Part shown: piece after piece, positions 13,281-22,430 of the stretch
How the letters are laid out: each line of letters starts with the position of its first letter
How positions within the stretch are numbered: the stretch's first letter is position 1
Assembly (NCBI GenBank): GCA_963750935.1
Contig: CAVVSR010000020.1
Coordinates: forward strand, 1 to 64,000
Direction of reading: 5' to 3'
Source: JACCXG01 sp963750935
Lineage (GTDB): Bacteria; Acidobacteriota; Vicinamibacteria; Vicinamibacterales; 2-12-FULL-66-21
Length of the DNA: 64,000 nucleotides
Notes under the pieces: generated by a model
Databases searched by the model: none
What the model was told of the DNA's origin: nothing
Seen by the model: only the letters and a program-made list of their open reading frames with translations
Translations under genes and position numbers: made by a program

Positions 13281-15074
13281 TCAGAAAAGCGTCATAGTTC
13301 GAGCGTCGATATCGAGCACGCACACGCCCCGCAGCTGATGGCGGGCGATCCATTTCCTGACGCGATCCTCGTAATCCGCTTCCGACGGGTTGAGCAGATT
13401 CCAGCCTTCGGGAAACCAGGCACTATAGCCGTTCAGCGTGGGGATGGAGTGCTCGAGCGCGATGAACATCGCGTCGATGCCGTAGAGCGTCCACATGTGA
13501 TCCGAACGCGACGTGTACTCGGCTGACCCGGCTTTCATGAAGAAACTCTCGCATGAGGGGTCCACCTGGATTGATTCGCCTATCCACCTGTCAAAGGTCG
13601 CGGTCTGACGTGAGCCGCGGAAGCCTTCCTGGATCCAGTCCGTGGAGATCAGCACGAGCGCGAGCAGGCTGGCCGAGACCCTGAGCATGGATTTGCCCGG
13701 CAGCCTCGTCAGGAAGGATCCCGTTGCGAGCACGGCCGCGAGCTCGTAGAGATAGATGATTCGCTTCGGATCGCGAATCGCCGTGAAGCCGGGCAGCGGC
13801 TCGATGAACCTGCGCCAGATCGAGAATCCGTGGAACGTCAGCGGGATGACCAGGACGAAGAACGAAACGGCGAGGAACCACAGGGCGTAAAGCCGCACCT
13901 TCCTCTCGACATTGAGCCAGGGCAGCCATGCGAGGACGCCGAGCGCGAACACCAGCTTGAACGAACGCAGGGTGTCGTAGGCGCCGAGATCGCGGACGAA
14001 GTCGAGCGGCGTAGACCAGCGGGCGGGGTCCCGGGCAACCAACGCGTTCAGCAGGTGTTCCTCGGGAAATGAGGGATGCTCCCGATACGCATCGAGGTAG
14101 AGCCAGAGGAACACCGCGCTTCCAACGACGCCGCCCAGCATGACGGCAGTCGTCCAGGGGCTTGGGTTTGAGGCCTGCGCCGCCTGACCGCGTCCGAGGC
14201 GGCGCAACAGAAACACACTGAAGGCCGCGACCGCGAGGTACGCCGGGCGCAGCCAGTCGTGAGATCTCACCCGCACCCCGAGGACCTGCACGGAAATGCC
14301 GCCGGCCATGAGCAGGTAGGTGGTCCACGCGCCAGCCATGATCGCCACAATCAGTGCCGCCTTTGCGACGCGGGTCTGCCCCGTCCAGAGAATCGCGATC
14401 CATCGACCGCGCCACCATTCGCTCGCGAGCCCGATCGGGGCGGCACACAGGACCAGCAGCAGCGCCGCGAAATGCGCGGTGTAGAAGTCCTGGACATACA
14501 TCAGCGCGGCGAGCAGTCCGCCCACCGATGCGAGCGCAAGGCCACGGCGGCCGCCGGTCGACCGAAACGACACCAGCAGAATCAGCAGGATCGGGGGGAT
14601 GAGGAACACGGATGCCCGTTGCGCCCATGTGCTCGTGCCTTCGTTGATCACGTTCTTAGACGAACAGAACAACGCGGTCAGGATCAGCGCTTCGACGAGG
14701 CTCAGGCCAAGCCTGCGAAGGAGCACGTACAGGCACAGGGTTCCGGTCCCGACGACCAGAAGGAGCGTGAGGTTGAAGGCCAGGAACGGATGAGCGAGCG
14801 GCCTGACCGGAGCATAGAACACCGCGTACAAGATGAGGCCGTGCGAATACCCGAGCGTGCCTCGCGCCGGGAAATACATCGGCGGCGACGACGGATCGCC
14901 GAGGTTCATCGCGCTGTCGTACCAGTGCTCGAGCAGCGCGTTGATGAAGTACGGGTCCATCCAGTCGCCGATGCCCGACGTCCAGAAGGCGGCGCGCGAG
15001 AGCTGGAACACGTAGACGACGTACGAACCGGTTACGGCCAACACCACTGCGGCCCGCACGAGGCGCGTTTTCAT
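13281..15074 (-). CDS. Polytopic membrane protein, GT-C glycosyltransferase-like
   Basis: 597 residues with roughly ten or more hydrophobic segments spread over residues 8-480 and a soluble C-terminal tail (about 490-597). The N-terminus has one membrane helix, then an extracytoplasmic loop with acidic residues (GDWMDPYFINALLEHW), as in GT-C type membrane glycosyltransferases that use lipid-linked sugars. I cannot assign a Pfam family. The alternative is a general DUF membrane protein of exopolysaccharide or lipid modification. It sits alone between the two 181-bp direct repeats, flanked by broken genes, so it may have arrived with that rearrangement. Confidence 0.75.
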   Translation of the reverse strand: MKTRLVRAAVVLAVTGSYVVYVFQLSRAAFWTSGIGDWMDPYFINALLEHWYDSAMNLGDPSSPPMYFPARGTLGYSHGLILYAVFYAPVRPLAHPFLAFNLTLLLVVGTGTLCLYVLLRRLGLSLVEALILTALFCSSKNVINEGTSTWAQRASVFLIPPILLILLVSFRSTGGRRGLALASVGGLLAALMYVQDFYTAHFAALLLVLCAAPIGLASEWWRGRWIAILWTGQTRVAKAALIVAIMAGAWTTYLLMAGGISVQVLGVRVRSHDWLRPAYLAVAAFSVFLLRRLGRGQAAQASNPSPWTTAVMLGGVVGSAVFLWLYLDAYREHPSFPEEHLLNALVARDPARWSTPLDFVRDLGAYDTLRSFKLVFALGVLAWLPWLNVERKVRLYALWFLAVSFFVLVIPLTFHGFSIWRRFIEPLPGFTAIRDPKRIIYLYELAAVLATGSFLTRLPGKSMLRVSASLLALVLISTDWIQEGFRGSRQTATFDRWIGESIQVDPSCESFFMKAGSAEYTSRSDHMWTLYGIDAMFIALEHSIPTLNGYSAWFPEGWNLLNPSEADYEDRVRKWIARHQLRGVCVLDIDARTMTLF

Positions 15075-15228
15075 CTAAGCCTGATTCATGATCGTGGCCT
15101 CGACACCGAAGTCATAGTATCGAATTGCGCGCCGTCACCACGACGAGTGTGACTCAGGCGAGGGTGCCGCCGTCCACACGCGCATCGCAAGGATGCAAAG
15201 CCACCGCTCCTTGGCCTATCCTGTCGCG

Positions 15229-15567
15229 GTGGCTACCCCCAGACGGCATCTCTCGATGCTCCGCTCCTATACTGCGGCGGACGCATTCACGATCGCCAAT
15301 GCGAGCTGCGGCATGATTGCAATCTTCCTGTTGCCTGGATTACATCGCCACCGGCAACCGGCGAATGCTCTGGATGGCGTTCGTGCTGCTCCCCGCCGCG
15401 CTGGTGTGCGACGTGCTCGACGGCTATGTCGCGCGCGACCGGACACGTCAGTCGGTGCTCGGCGCCGACCTCGATTCCCTGTCCGACGCGATCTCGTTCG
15501 GCGCCTCACCCGCGGTGCTTGGCTTCACTCTGGGCCTGCGAGGCGGATGGGCGGTACTGGAACAGAC
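15229..15567 (+). pseudogene. pssA: CDP-alcohol phosphatidyltransferase (PssA-type), truncated and frameshifted
   Basis: The GTG at 15229 (or ATG 15256) starts a PssA-like N-terminus (SYTAADAFTIANASCGMIAIF). One extra base near 15333 shifts the frame, after which the protein continues as CLDYIATGNRRMLWMAF and contains the full CDP-alcohol transferase signature DG-x2-AR-x8-G-x3-D-x3-D (DGYVARDR...GADLDSLSD). About 110 residues in, homology ends at 15567. The following bases are the 3' end of the SDR gene on the other strand. The C-terminal membrane half is absent, so no functional phosphatidylserine synthase can be made here. Confidence 0.82.
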
Positions 15568-15572
15568 TGACT

Positions 15573-15753
15573 GCTTCACCCGACTGGCGAGTGACGCAGC
15601 CACGCAATGGTGTCGTGCAGGGTCTCCTGCAGCGGCCGTGAGGTCCAGCCGAGTTCCGCGCGCGCCTTGGACGTGTCGTACCACGCATAGCGTCCGACGA
15701 TCTGCAGGACATCGCGCGTAATCGGCGGCGGCCGCCGCCGCAGCCGGCTGACG
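15573..15753. repeat. 181-bp direct repeat, copy 2
   Basis: Same orientation as 12628-12808, same length, about 96% identical by eye. Here the sequence is the functional 3' end of the SDR gene. The two copies enclose 2.76 kb holding the DUF2255 fragment, the membrane protein gene and the pssA fragment. Confidence 0.88.
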
Positions 15754-16568
15754 ATCCCAATCGCGCCCACGACGCCGCGCACGATCAACATCGGTGGCGC
15801 GAAGCGCGGCGGAGGCACTCCGGCAATGGCTGCCGCCTGGGCCAGCAACTGAGCGGTGGTGACGTTCTCGCCGCTGAGCAGGTAGCGTTCCCCGGATCGT
15901 CCGCGAGCCATCGCGAGCACGACGCCGTTCGCGAAGTCGCGGACGTCGAGACAACCGAATCCCACCGGCAGCGTGAACCGCAGCTTCCTCGAGATCACGG
16001 CCTTCAGCAGCTTGTTCGCCGGCGCCCCTGTGGGGTCGTCCGGCCCGAACGTGAACGCGGGGCAGACCGAGACGACCGTGAATCGAGCGCTCGCCTGAGA
16101 CAGGGCGTCGATCTCGGCCTGGCGGCGGATGGCCGCGTAGGGCAGATTGAACGCATGGCTCGACCAGCTGGCTGATTCGTCGAGCGGGGCCGGCGCGGTG
16201 TTGACGCCGACCGCCAGCGCGCTCCCGGCCACGACCGCGCGGCGCACGCCGCCGGCTGCCGCGGCCTGCAGGAGACGGCGCGTGCCGTCGACGTTGATCG
16301 CCCGCATCTCCGCCAGGCCGCGGGCATCGGCGGCCAATCCAACCTTGAACGAGAGGTGCAGGAGCGTCTCCGCGCCGGCACACGCCGCGCGCATCGACTC
16401 GGCATCGTGCAGATGCCCGGCGCAGCGTTCGACGTCGAGGCGGTCCAGCACCGTGACGTCGGCCCCACGCGGCTCGAGCACACGCGGGCGAATCGACTCG
16501 GCATTGAGACGTTTCACGACGTGATAGCCGAGAAAGCTGCTCGCGCCGGTCACCAGGATGCTGTTCAT
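15576..16568 (-). CDS. Extended SDR (NAD-dependent epimerase/dehydratase family)
   Basis: 330 residues from the ATG at 16568, where the Rossmann motif starts (MNSILVTGASSFLGYHV, the TGxxxFxG pattern). An active-site Ser lies in VVAGSALAVG. The usual YxxxK is replaced by Tyr-Ala-Ala-Ile-Arg in LPYAAIRRQAE, a Lys-to-Arg change. A conserved C-terminal region (WYDTSKARAELGW) is typical of NAD-dependent sugar epimerases or dihydroflavonol-reductase-like enzymes such as the hopanoid-associated HpnA. Substrate not determinable. The start is divergent from the P450 operon, with 285 bp between them that carry no gene. Confidence 0.85.
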   Translation of the reverse strand: MNSILVTGASSFLGYHVVKRLNAESIRPRVLEPRGADVTVLDRLDVERCAGHLHDAESMRAACAGAETLLHLSFKVGLAADARGLAEMRAINVDGTRRLLQAAAAGGVRRAVVAGSALAVGVNTAPAPLDESASWSSHAFNLPYAAIRRQAEIDALSQASARFTVVSVCPAFTFGPDDPTGAPANKLLKAVISRKLRFTLPVGFGCLDVRDFANGVVLAMARGRSGERYLLSGENVTTAQLLAQAAAIAGVPPPRFAPPMLIVRGVVGAIGIVSRLRRRPPPITRDVLQIVGRYAWYDTSKARAELGWTSRPLQETLHDTIAWLRHSPVG

Positions 16569-16853
16569 GAACTGACTCTTCAGCAAGACGGCTCTCTGTC
16601 GTCCTGCACGGTATCGTGAAATCCCCGCGAGCTCGACCGTTCGTTCACACTTTTGCGCCCGATCCGAGATCGATCTTGTCGTGAGCCGGGGCACCGGGGA
16701 GAATCACCGCGGCTCCGAGCGATCAGTCAGGACGCCGCGACGGCCATCGGGTGTCCGTACGAATCCTCTCAAATATTCGAGGCGGGCCTGCCATGCGACT
16801 CTCCGTTGAATTCAACACCGAATCCTTCGATCGAAAGGACCCGGAGCCTGGAC

Positions 16854-18605
16854 ATGTCAGCGCCAGACCTGCGCGCCCTGGCGGACGTCGCCGTTACGCG
16901 TGAGTCGTTCTTCGCCACACTCGACCGCGTGCTGGCGCGGAACCCCGTACCCGCGGAGCGGCTGCAGGAGCTGGCGGTCAGGGCGCGCTCGGGGCCGCTC
17001 GGCGCCGCCGACGCGCGCGAGCTCGAGGCGCTGAAGGCACAGGCCGTACGCCAGGGCCGGGCGGTCGCGGCCACCGTCGGGTTCTTCCTCAAGTTCAATC
17101 CCTATGCGACGCTCGACGAAATCCGCGCGCGGGGCAAGGTCTTCCAGCCGCTCTTCGGCCCGATTCTCGTGGTCGACGGCGACGCGGTCCGCGAGGTGCT
17201 CGAGCGCGACCAGGACTTTACCGTCGAACCGTACGGCGTCGAGATGAGGAAGGTGATGTCGCCGCAGCACAACGGCGGCTTCGACACCTTCGTGCTCAGC
17301 ACCGACGACAACCCGGTCTACGAGCCGGACAAGCAACTGTTATCGGCAGTCTGCCACCGCGGCGACGCGGCGACGATCACGGACGTCGTGCACCGCGACT
17401 GCATGCGGCGAATCGGCGACGCGGTGGCGGCCGCAAGGCTGAGCGGCGACACGACGCTCGATGTCGTACCGGCGCTGGCGCGGTACGTGCCCGTGACGCT
17501 GGGCCACCGCTACCTGGGCGTGCCCGTCGCGCCGCGTGCAGGCACGTTCCCGCTCACCGGCGAGATGCTGAGCTACTACGGCACCGCCATCGACGGACTC
17601 CCCGACACGGCGCTCACGGAAGCGGACGGCGTGATCCCCGACGAGCACCAGATGTATCTCTGGATCAAGGCCTCGTTCCAGCACTTCTTCAACAACGTGC
17701 AGAAGGATCCGTCGGTGAAGTCGGCGGGGCTGCGCGCCTGCCGTCAGCTGCTCGCGTACACGCTTCGCGAGATCGGCATCCAGCGCCAGCGGCTGCTCGA
17801 CGGACAGGCCGTGGACGACACGATGCTCACGCGGCTGGTGCACTTCCAGCTGGGACGCTCAGCGCCAACCGTGCCGCGTCCTCCCGACCTCGATCCGCGC
17901 CTGGTCAGCGACCTCCGCATCGCCGAGAACGTCATGGGCACCATCGTCGGCGCGGTGGCGGGGCAGGAAGAATCGACGTGCCGGGTGATCGACTCGCTCC
18001 TCCGGCTGCGGGACGGCGAGTATCGCACGACAGGAACCGGGAGCCATCGCTACGGAACGTTCTCGGAAGCGCGGAGTCTGGCGCACAACGTGTTGAGCGG
18101 AACGAACGTCGCCGAAAGTCGCGCCGGACTCCATCGGTATTTCCTGGAAGCGCTCCGGTTGCAGCCGCAAGGGGAGGTCCTGCTGCGCAAGTGCGCCAGA
18201 GATGGCGTGCGGATCGGCGAGAGCCGGCCCCTCACCGCGGGGACGCTGGTGTTCGCCGCGCACGGGTCCGCGATGCGGGACGTGCCCGAGCCGGACGCGT
18301 TCATCCTCGATCGGCCTCGCGAGCACTATCTTCAGTACGGGTGGGGCCGGCACACCTGCCTCGGACAGTACGTGTCTCCGGTCATCATCGTCGAGTCGAT
18401 GATCGCGATCCTCGGATTGCAGGATCTGTCGCGCCAGGAGCCCGCGGCTGGCGAAGCGTCGTTCCCGCTGGAACGGCGGACCGGACATCTCCAGCTCGAC
18501 GATCACAATCTGTACGCAACGACGTTCGTGCTGCGATTTGCGGACGCAGGCACGACGCGACTGTTCTGGGGCACCAGCCCCGCCGCCGGCGTCGAGGTGA
18601 TGTGA
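16854..18605 (+). CDS. Cytochrome P450 superfamily monooxygenase
   Basis: 583 residues from the ATG at 16854 with GGAG nine bases upstream; the open frame extends 5' without a ribosome site. The P450 I see is at the C-terminal end: the ExxR motif as EALR (Glu432-Arg435) and the haem-thiolate loop YGWGRHTCLG with Cys502. The first 130 residues or so have no clear match and make it longer than the usual 400-480. There is no signal peptide or membrane anchor. The family pattern recalls the P450 parts of fungal fatty-acid diol synthases or related lipid-peroxide enzymes, but this is a guess. The stop overlaps the start of the di-haem protein (ATGTGATGG), so the two are coupled. Confidence 0.8.
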   Translation: MSAPDLRALADVAVTRESFFATLDRVLARNPVPAERLQELAVRARSGPLGAADARELEALKAQAVRQGRAVAATVGFFLKFNPYATLDEIRARGKVFQPLFGPILVVDGDAVREVLERDQDFTVEPYGVEMRKVMSPQHNGGFDTFVLSTDDNPVYEPDKQLLSAVCHRGDAATITDVVHRDCMRRIGDAVAAARLSGDTTLDVVPALARYVPVTLGHRYLGVPVAPRAGTFPLTGEMLSYYGTAIDGLPDTALTEADGVIPDEHQMYLWIKASFQHFFNNVQKDPSVKSAGLRACRQLLAYTLREIGIQRQRLLDGQAVDDTMLTRLVHFQLGRSAPTVPRPPDLDPRLVSDLRIAENVMGTIVGAVAGQEESTCRVIDSLLRLRDGEYRTTGTGSHRYGTFSEARSLAHNVLSGTNVAESRAGLHRYFLEALRLQPQGEVLLRKCARDGVRIGESRPLTAGTLVFAAHGSAMRDVPEPDAFILDRPREHYLQYGWGRHTCLGQYVSPVIIVESMIAILGLQDLSRQEPAAGEASFPLERRTGHLQLDDHNLYATTFVLRFADAGTTRLFWGTSPAAGVEVM

Positions 18606-20959
18606 TGGCAATGCAGAGAATGGCCGCTCTGGCAGGCGTGGCGGGGATCTGTGCCGGCGCGCTGGGCTGCGGGGGTGCGTCTCCGGCCAGCAAGTCGGAA
18701 GAGAACGCGCGACCGCGGTCCGTCGTCGCGGGGCAGGTCGTGAAGCCGTTGGAGTCCGACGCCAGCGACGACATCGTGTCGTGGGTCGACGGGCGGGTCA
18801 TCACCGACTGGCCGGCGGAAGCGGCGCTGCGCGAGAAGGCCATCGAGGCCTACCTGAATGACGCCGATCCTGGCCGCGCGAAGCAGTACGGGTTCCGCGA
18901 CGGACAGAATCCACGTCTGGCCTGGGCCTGGTTCCGCGACAACCCGGTCGGATTCAACGGCGTCCCGTTCGTGCTCCTCAAGACGCTGCTCGATCTCGAC
19001 CCGAATCACGCGGACCCGACCCTGCGCGCGGTGGCCCGCATCTGGAAGCGGGAAGCGCCGCTGCCGATGGGGACCGGGGCGGGTGCGTCGTGGACCTTCG
19101 ACCACATCGGCATCGGCCCCAATCCCGACGACTACGCGAACGGCGCGGCGCTGGCACCGAACGAGCGGAAGAACCCGCTCCTGTTCGGATTCGCCTACGA
19201 GAACCCCGGCGCCTTCGAGCCGCTGTCGGCCGCGCAGACGAAGATCTACGACGGCCGGCTGCTGGCGCGTCGCGTGTTTCAGAACACCAGCCTGCTGGTG
19301 GCCAAGGCCACGGCGACCGGCTCCGAGGAGAACTGGGAGCGCGACCGGCCGGGGTTCGGCAGCCCGGGCACGATGGATCGCGTGTTCTTTTCCTGCGCCG
19401 CCTGCCACGTCGGCCGGGTGATGGCGGCCGGGAAGATGAAGTTCCTTCCGGGCATGCCCAACACCGAGATCGAGGCCCAGTACTACTCGAAGCTGCTGAT
19501 GCTCACCGCCGCGGCGCTGGTGGAGTCCGGCTTCGACGTCGCCTCCACCGCGCCCGTCAACCCGGCGAACATCCGGCCCAACACCGGCGCCGTCCGTGCG
19601 CTCTACACCGAGATGCTCGACAAGGCCCGCCAGCGGCCGGAGACGATCTACGGATCCGCTCCCGACCAGATCGCGCGCGCCAAGGTCCAGGCGCTGGCCA
19701 TTGCCGGTGAGTTCCCGAAGGTCATCCAGGATCTGATCGCGGTCGGCGTCAAGACCCACTTCATCTACTACGTCGTCGCGCGAAACAACGGCTACAAGGC
19801 GCCGCTGCCCGATGTGTTCGAGGACCGTCCTGGCCAGATGGATGCCTTCGGGATCGCGTCCGGCCTGGTGGCGATCCACACGCGGCGCCCCGACAACAGC
19901 TTCCTCGAGTTCGTCCGGCGGGACAATCCGAAGAGCCCGCTCTTTACGGGCTTCTCGAAGGCGAACGGACTGCCTGTGGACGTGCCAGGCATGACCGAGC
20001 CGGTAACCGATGCGAAGGCCGCCGCCGATCGGATCGTCAAGAATCTCGCAGCGTGGGCGCCGCCAGTGCCGGCGCCGATCGACGTGAAGAGCGTCAACTG
20101 GGCCAGCGAGCGCTACCACGCGAACTGGGACGGCAATCAGGGCGCATCCTCGCGGACGCTGGCGTCGGGCGCGTCGGCGACGGGCGATCCGCGAATGGTC
20201 AACGTGCGCATCCACGAGCCCCTGAACCCGTTCATCGACAACCTTCCGCCGCCGCCGTATCCCTTCACCAGCGTCGATCTCGCGCGGGCCCGGGAAGGCA
20301 AGGCGCTGTTCCGCACGAAGTGCGCGACGTGCCACAAGCCACGCAACGAGACGATCTATCCGGTCGCCAAGCTCGGCGTCGATCGCAACCGCACGCTCGT
20401 CAACACGAGCGTATCGCGGTACGGGCTGGCTGCGCTGGTCATGGAAGCCTGCCGCATCTACGGCCTCAACAACGAAGGGAAACCCGGGGCGGACTGGTGC
20501 GTGCCGAAAGGGGACTGGCAGGCGGGGCTCGACGAGTACTTCCGCGACACGCCGGGCCGCGTGGCCGCCGGCACCAACGGCTACAAGGCGGACATGCTGC
20601 ACGGCATCTGGGCGCAGGCGCCGTACCTGCACAATGGCTCGGTCCCGACCCTGGGTCACCTGATGTGTCCCGACACGCGGCCTCGGAAGTTCCTCCGCGG
20701 CAACGTCCATTACGACGAGGCGATGGGCGGCTTCGAGTGGGCGGACCGGCCCGCGGCGCGGTACGGCCCGTACGACACGATGCTGATCAAGGAATACGAC
20801 ACCGGCGTTCCGGGTAAGGCCAACACCGGTCATGCCTACGCCGCGGATCTCTGTCCCGACACCTCCGGTCTCGATCCGACCGCTGACCGCAAGGAGATTG
20901 AGAACCGCCTGCTGAAATCCTCGGTCGGGGCGCTCCTCGCGTACCTGAAAACACTCTGA
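18605..20959 (+). CDS. Di-haem c-type cytochrome, RoxA-like, probable lipoprotein
   Basis: 784 residues. The N-terminus is a lipoprotein-type signal (GAL-GC, Cys22). Two c-type haem sites are present: CAACH near 264 and CATCH near 573. The C-terminal portion has the sequence WAQAPYLHNGSVPTL typical of RoxA-like rubber oxygenases and related MauG/CcpA-type di-haem proteins. It should sit in the periplasm, anchored to a membrane. It starts within the P450 stop codon. RoxA relatives cleave polyisoprene with O2, and others accept or donate electrons. With a cytosolic P450 as partner, an oxidative lipid or terpenoid pathway is plausible but unproven. Confidence 0.82.
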   Translation: MAMQRMAALAGVAGICAGALGCGGASPASKSEENARPRSVVAGQVVKPLESDASDDIVSWVDGRVITDWPAEAALREKAIEAYLNDADPGRAKQYGFRDGQNPRLAWAWFRDNPVGFNGVPFVLLKTLLDLDPNHADPTLRAVARIWKREAPLPMGTGAGASWTFDHIGIGPNPDDYANGAALAPNERKNPLLFGFAYENPGAFEPLSAAQTKIYDGRLLARRVFQNTSLLVAKATATGSEENWERDRPGFGSPGTMDRVFFSCAACHVGRVMAAGKMKFLPGMPNTEIEAQYYSKLLMLTAAALVESGFDVASTAPVNPANIRPNTGAVRALYTEMLDKARQRPETIYGSAPDQIARAKVQALAIAGEFPKVIQDLIAVGVKTHFIYYVVARNNGYKAPLPDVFEDRPGQMDAFGIASGLVAIHTRRPDNSFLEFVRRDNPKSPLFTGFSKANGLPVDVPGMTEPVTDAKAAADRIVKNLAAWAPPVPAPIDVKSVNWASERYHANWDGNQGASSRTLASGASATGDPRMVNVRIHEPLNPFIDNLPPPPYPFTSVDLARAREGKALFRTKCATCHKPRNETIYPVAKLGVDRNRTLVNTSVSRYGLAALVMEACRIYGLNNEGKPGADWCVPKGDWQAGLDEYFRDTPGRVAAGTNGYKADMLHGIWAQAPYLHNGSVPTLGHLMCPDTRPRKFLRGNVHYDEAMGGFEWADRPAARYGPYDTMLIKEYDTGVPGKANTGHAYAADLCPDTSGLDPTADRKEIENRLLKSSVGALLAYLKTL

Positions 20960-21033
20960 CGCGCGCCAGATGGCGACGCACCGGGCCTGCCGTGCGGGCG
21001 GGCGACCCGGCCAATCGGTAAGATAGGCCTGAC

Positions 21034-22290
21034 ATGCGCGACATCCGCATCTCGGCACCGGTGCTCGTCGTTCTCGCGTGCTCGCTTGCGCTCCAGGCGC
21101 GGCAGGCGGGTTGGCGCGCCGACCCGAAGGTCGTCGAGCAGCTGACGAAGCAGCAGCCGGCCGTCAACTACGACGAGAGCAGGGTCCCGCGCTACACGCT
21201 GCCGGACGTGCTCGCCGCGAAGGCCGGTCGCGTCACCTCGCAGGCGGCGTGGAAGCTCCGCCGCGCCGAAATCCTCGACCTGTTTCGCACCCACGTCTAC
21301 GGACGATCCGCGGCGATGCCGCAGGAGTTCCGCTTCAAGGTCACGGAAGAGAACCCGGCGGCGATGGACGGCGCCGCCACGCTCAAGCGTGTCGCCGTCA
21401 TGAGCGCGAACCACGGACGCGAGTTCGTGTTCGAGCTGACGATCTTCCTGCCGAATGCGCGGCGAGAGCGGGCCGGATTGTTCCTGCTGCTGAACAATCG
21501 GCCGCAGAGCAACACCGATCCGACCCGGAAGGAGAAGTCCGGCTTCTGGCCCGCCGAGCAGATGATCGCGAGGGGCTACGGCATTGCCGCGATTCAGGTC
21601 GAGGCCCTGGCACCTGACGACAAGTTCCGCTATCGCGACAACGCGATCTGGTTGTTCGAGGGATCGCTGATCCCGCCGGTGCCGCGGCCGACCGATGCGT
21701 GGGGCGCGCTGGCAGCATGGGCGTGGGGGGCGAGCCGCGCCATGGACTACCTCGTCACCGATCCGCGCGTCGACCCGGCACGCGTTGCCGTAGTGGGCCA
21801 TTCACGCGGCGGCAAGGCCGCCCTCTGGGCCGGCGCCGAGGACGAACGGTTCGGGATGGTGATTTCGAACGAGTCCGGCGAAGGGGGAGCCGCATTGAGC
21901 CGCCGGCCGTACGGCGAGACGCTGGCGCGCCTGACGACGACGTTTCCGCACTGGTTCAATGAGAACTACCGGGCGTATGCCGGGCGGGAGGACGCGCTGC
22001 CGGTGGACCAGCACATGCTGCTCGCGCTTGCGGCGCCACGCCCGCTCTACGTCGCCAGCGCCGACCAGGACCTCTGGGCCGACCCGCGGGGCGAGTTCCT
22101 GTCCCTCGCGCACACGTCGCCCGTCTATGTCCTCTGGAACGAACCGGCGATCGGTGAAGAGGACATGCCGCCGCTCGAGCGGCCACTCGTCGCCGGGCGC
22201 CGGGGGTACCACGTACGCTCCGGTACGCACAACCTCACGCCGTATGACTGGGATCGATTTGCCGATTTTGCCGACAAAGTCTGGCGGTAG
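21034..22290 (+). CDS. Glucuronoyl esterase-like hydrolase (CE15 family)
   Basis: 418 residues with a signal peptide (APVLVVLACSLALQ). The alpha/beta-hydrolase fold has the CE15 nucleophile motif GHSRGGK (Ser257) and a C-terminal His near 400 in GTHNLTPYDW. CE15 enzymes cleave the ester between lignin alcohols and 4-O-methyl-glucuronic acid of xylan, and bacterial members also accept other uronate esters. No xylanase lies next to it, and the P450/di-haem pair ends 74 bp upstream. It may be the last gene of that transcript. Confidence 0.85.
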   Translation: MRDIRISAPVLVVLACSLALQARQAGWRADPKVVEQLTKQQPAVNYDESRVPRYTLPDVLAAKAGRVTSQAAWKLRRAEILDLFRTHVYGRSAAMPQEFRFKVTEENPAAMDGAATLKRVAVMSANHGREFVFELTIFLPNARRERAGLFLLLNNRPQSNTDPTRKEKSGFWPAEQMIARGYGIAAIQVEALAPDDKFRYRDNAIWLFEGSLIPPVPRPTDAWGALAAWAWGASRAMDYLVTDPRVDPARVAVVGHSRGGKAALWAGAEDERFGMVISNESGEGGAALSRRPYGETLARLTTTFPHWFNENYRAYAGREDALPVDQHMLLALAAPRPLYVASADQDLWADPRGEFLSLAHTSPVYVLWNEPAIGEEDMPPLERPLVAGRRGYHVRSGTHNLTPYDWDRFADFADKVWR

Positions 22291-22430
22291 CGCGGCGCAC
22301 GGTTCTTGCAGCAGCCGCCGGCCGGCGGTGCTCGGAGCACCCTCACTTGATGGATATGGTTGACGTATCGAAACTCCAGCAGCGGTCGGGATCGGCGGCT
22401 CGCCGGCTGCAGGCGCGTCCCCGAGACGTC

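Noticed and set aside
12628..15753. Insertion sequence or composite transposon
   Set aside because: The 181-bp direct repeats are gene-derived (SDR 3' end). There is no transposase and no inverted terminal repeat.
18503..21058. 851-codon minus-strand frame opposite the di-haem cytochrome
   Set aside because: It covers the plus-strand gene with CxxCH sites and a signal peptide. The minus-strand translation is a GC-shadow with no motif.
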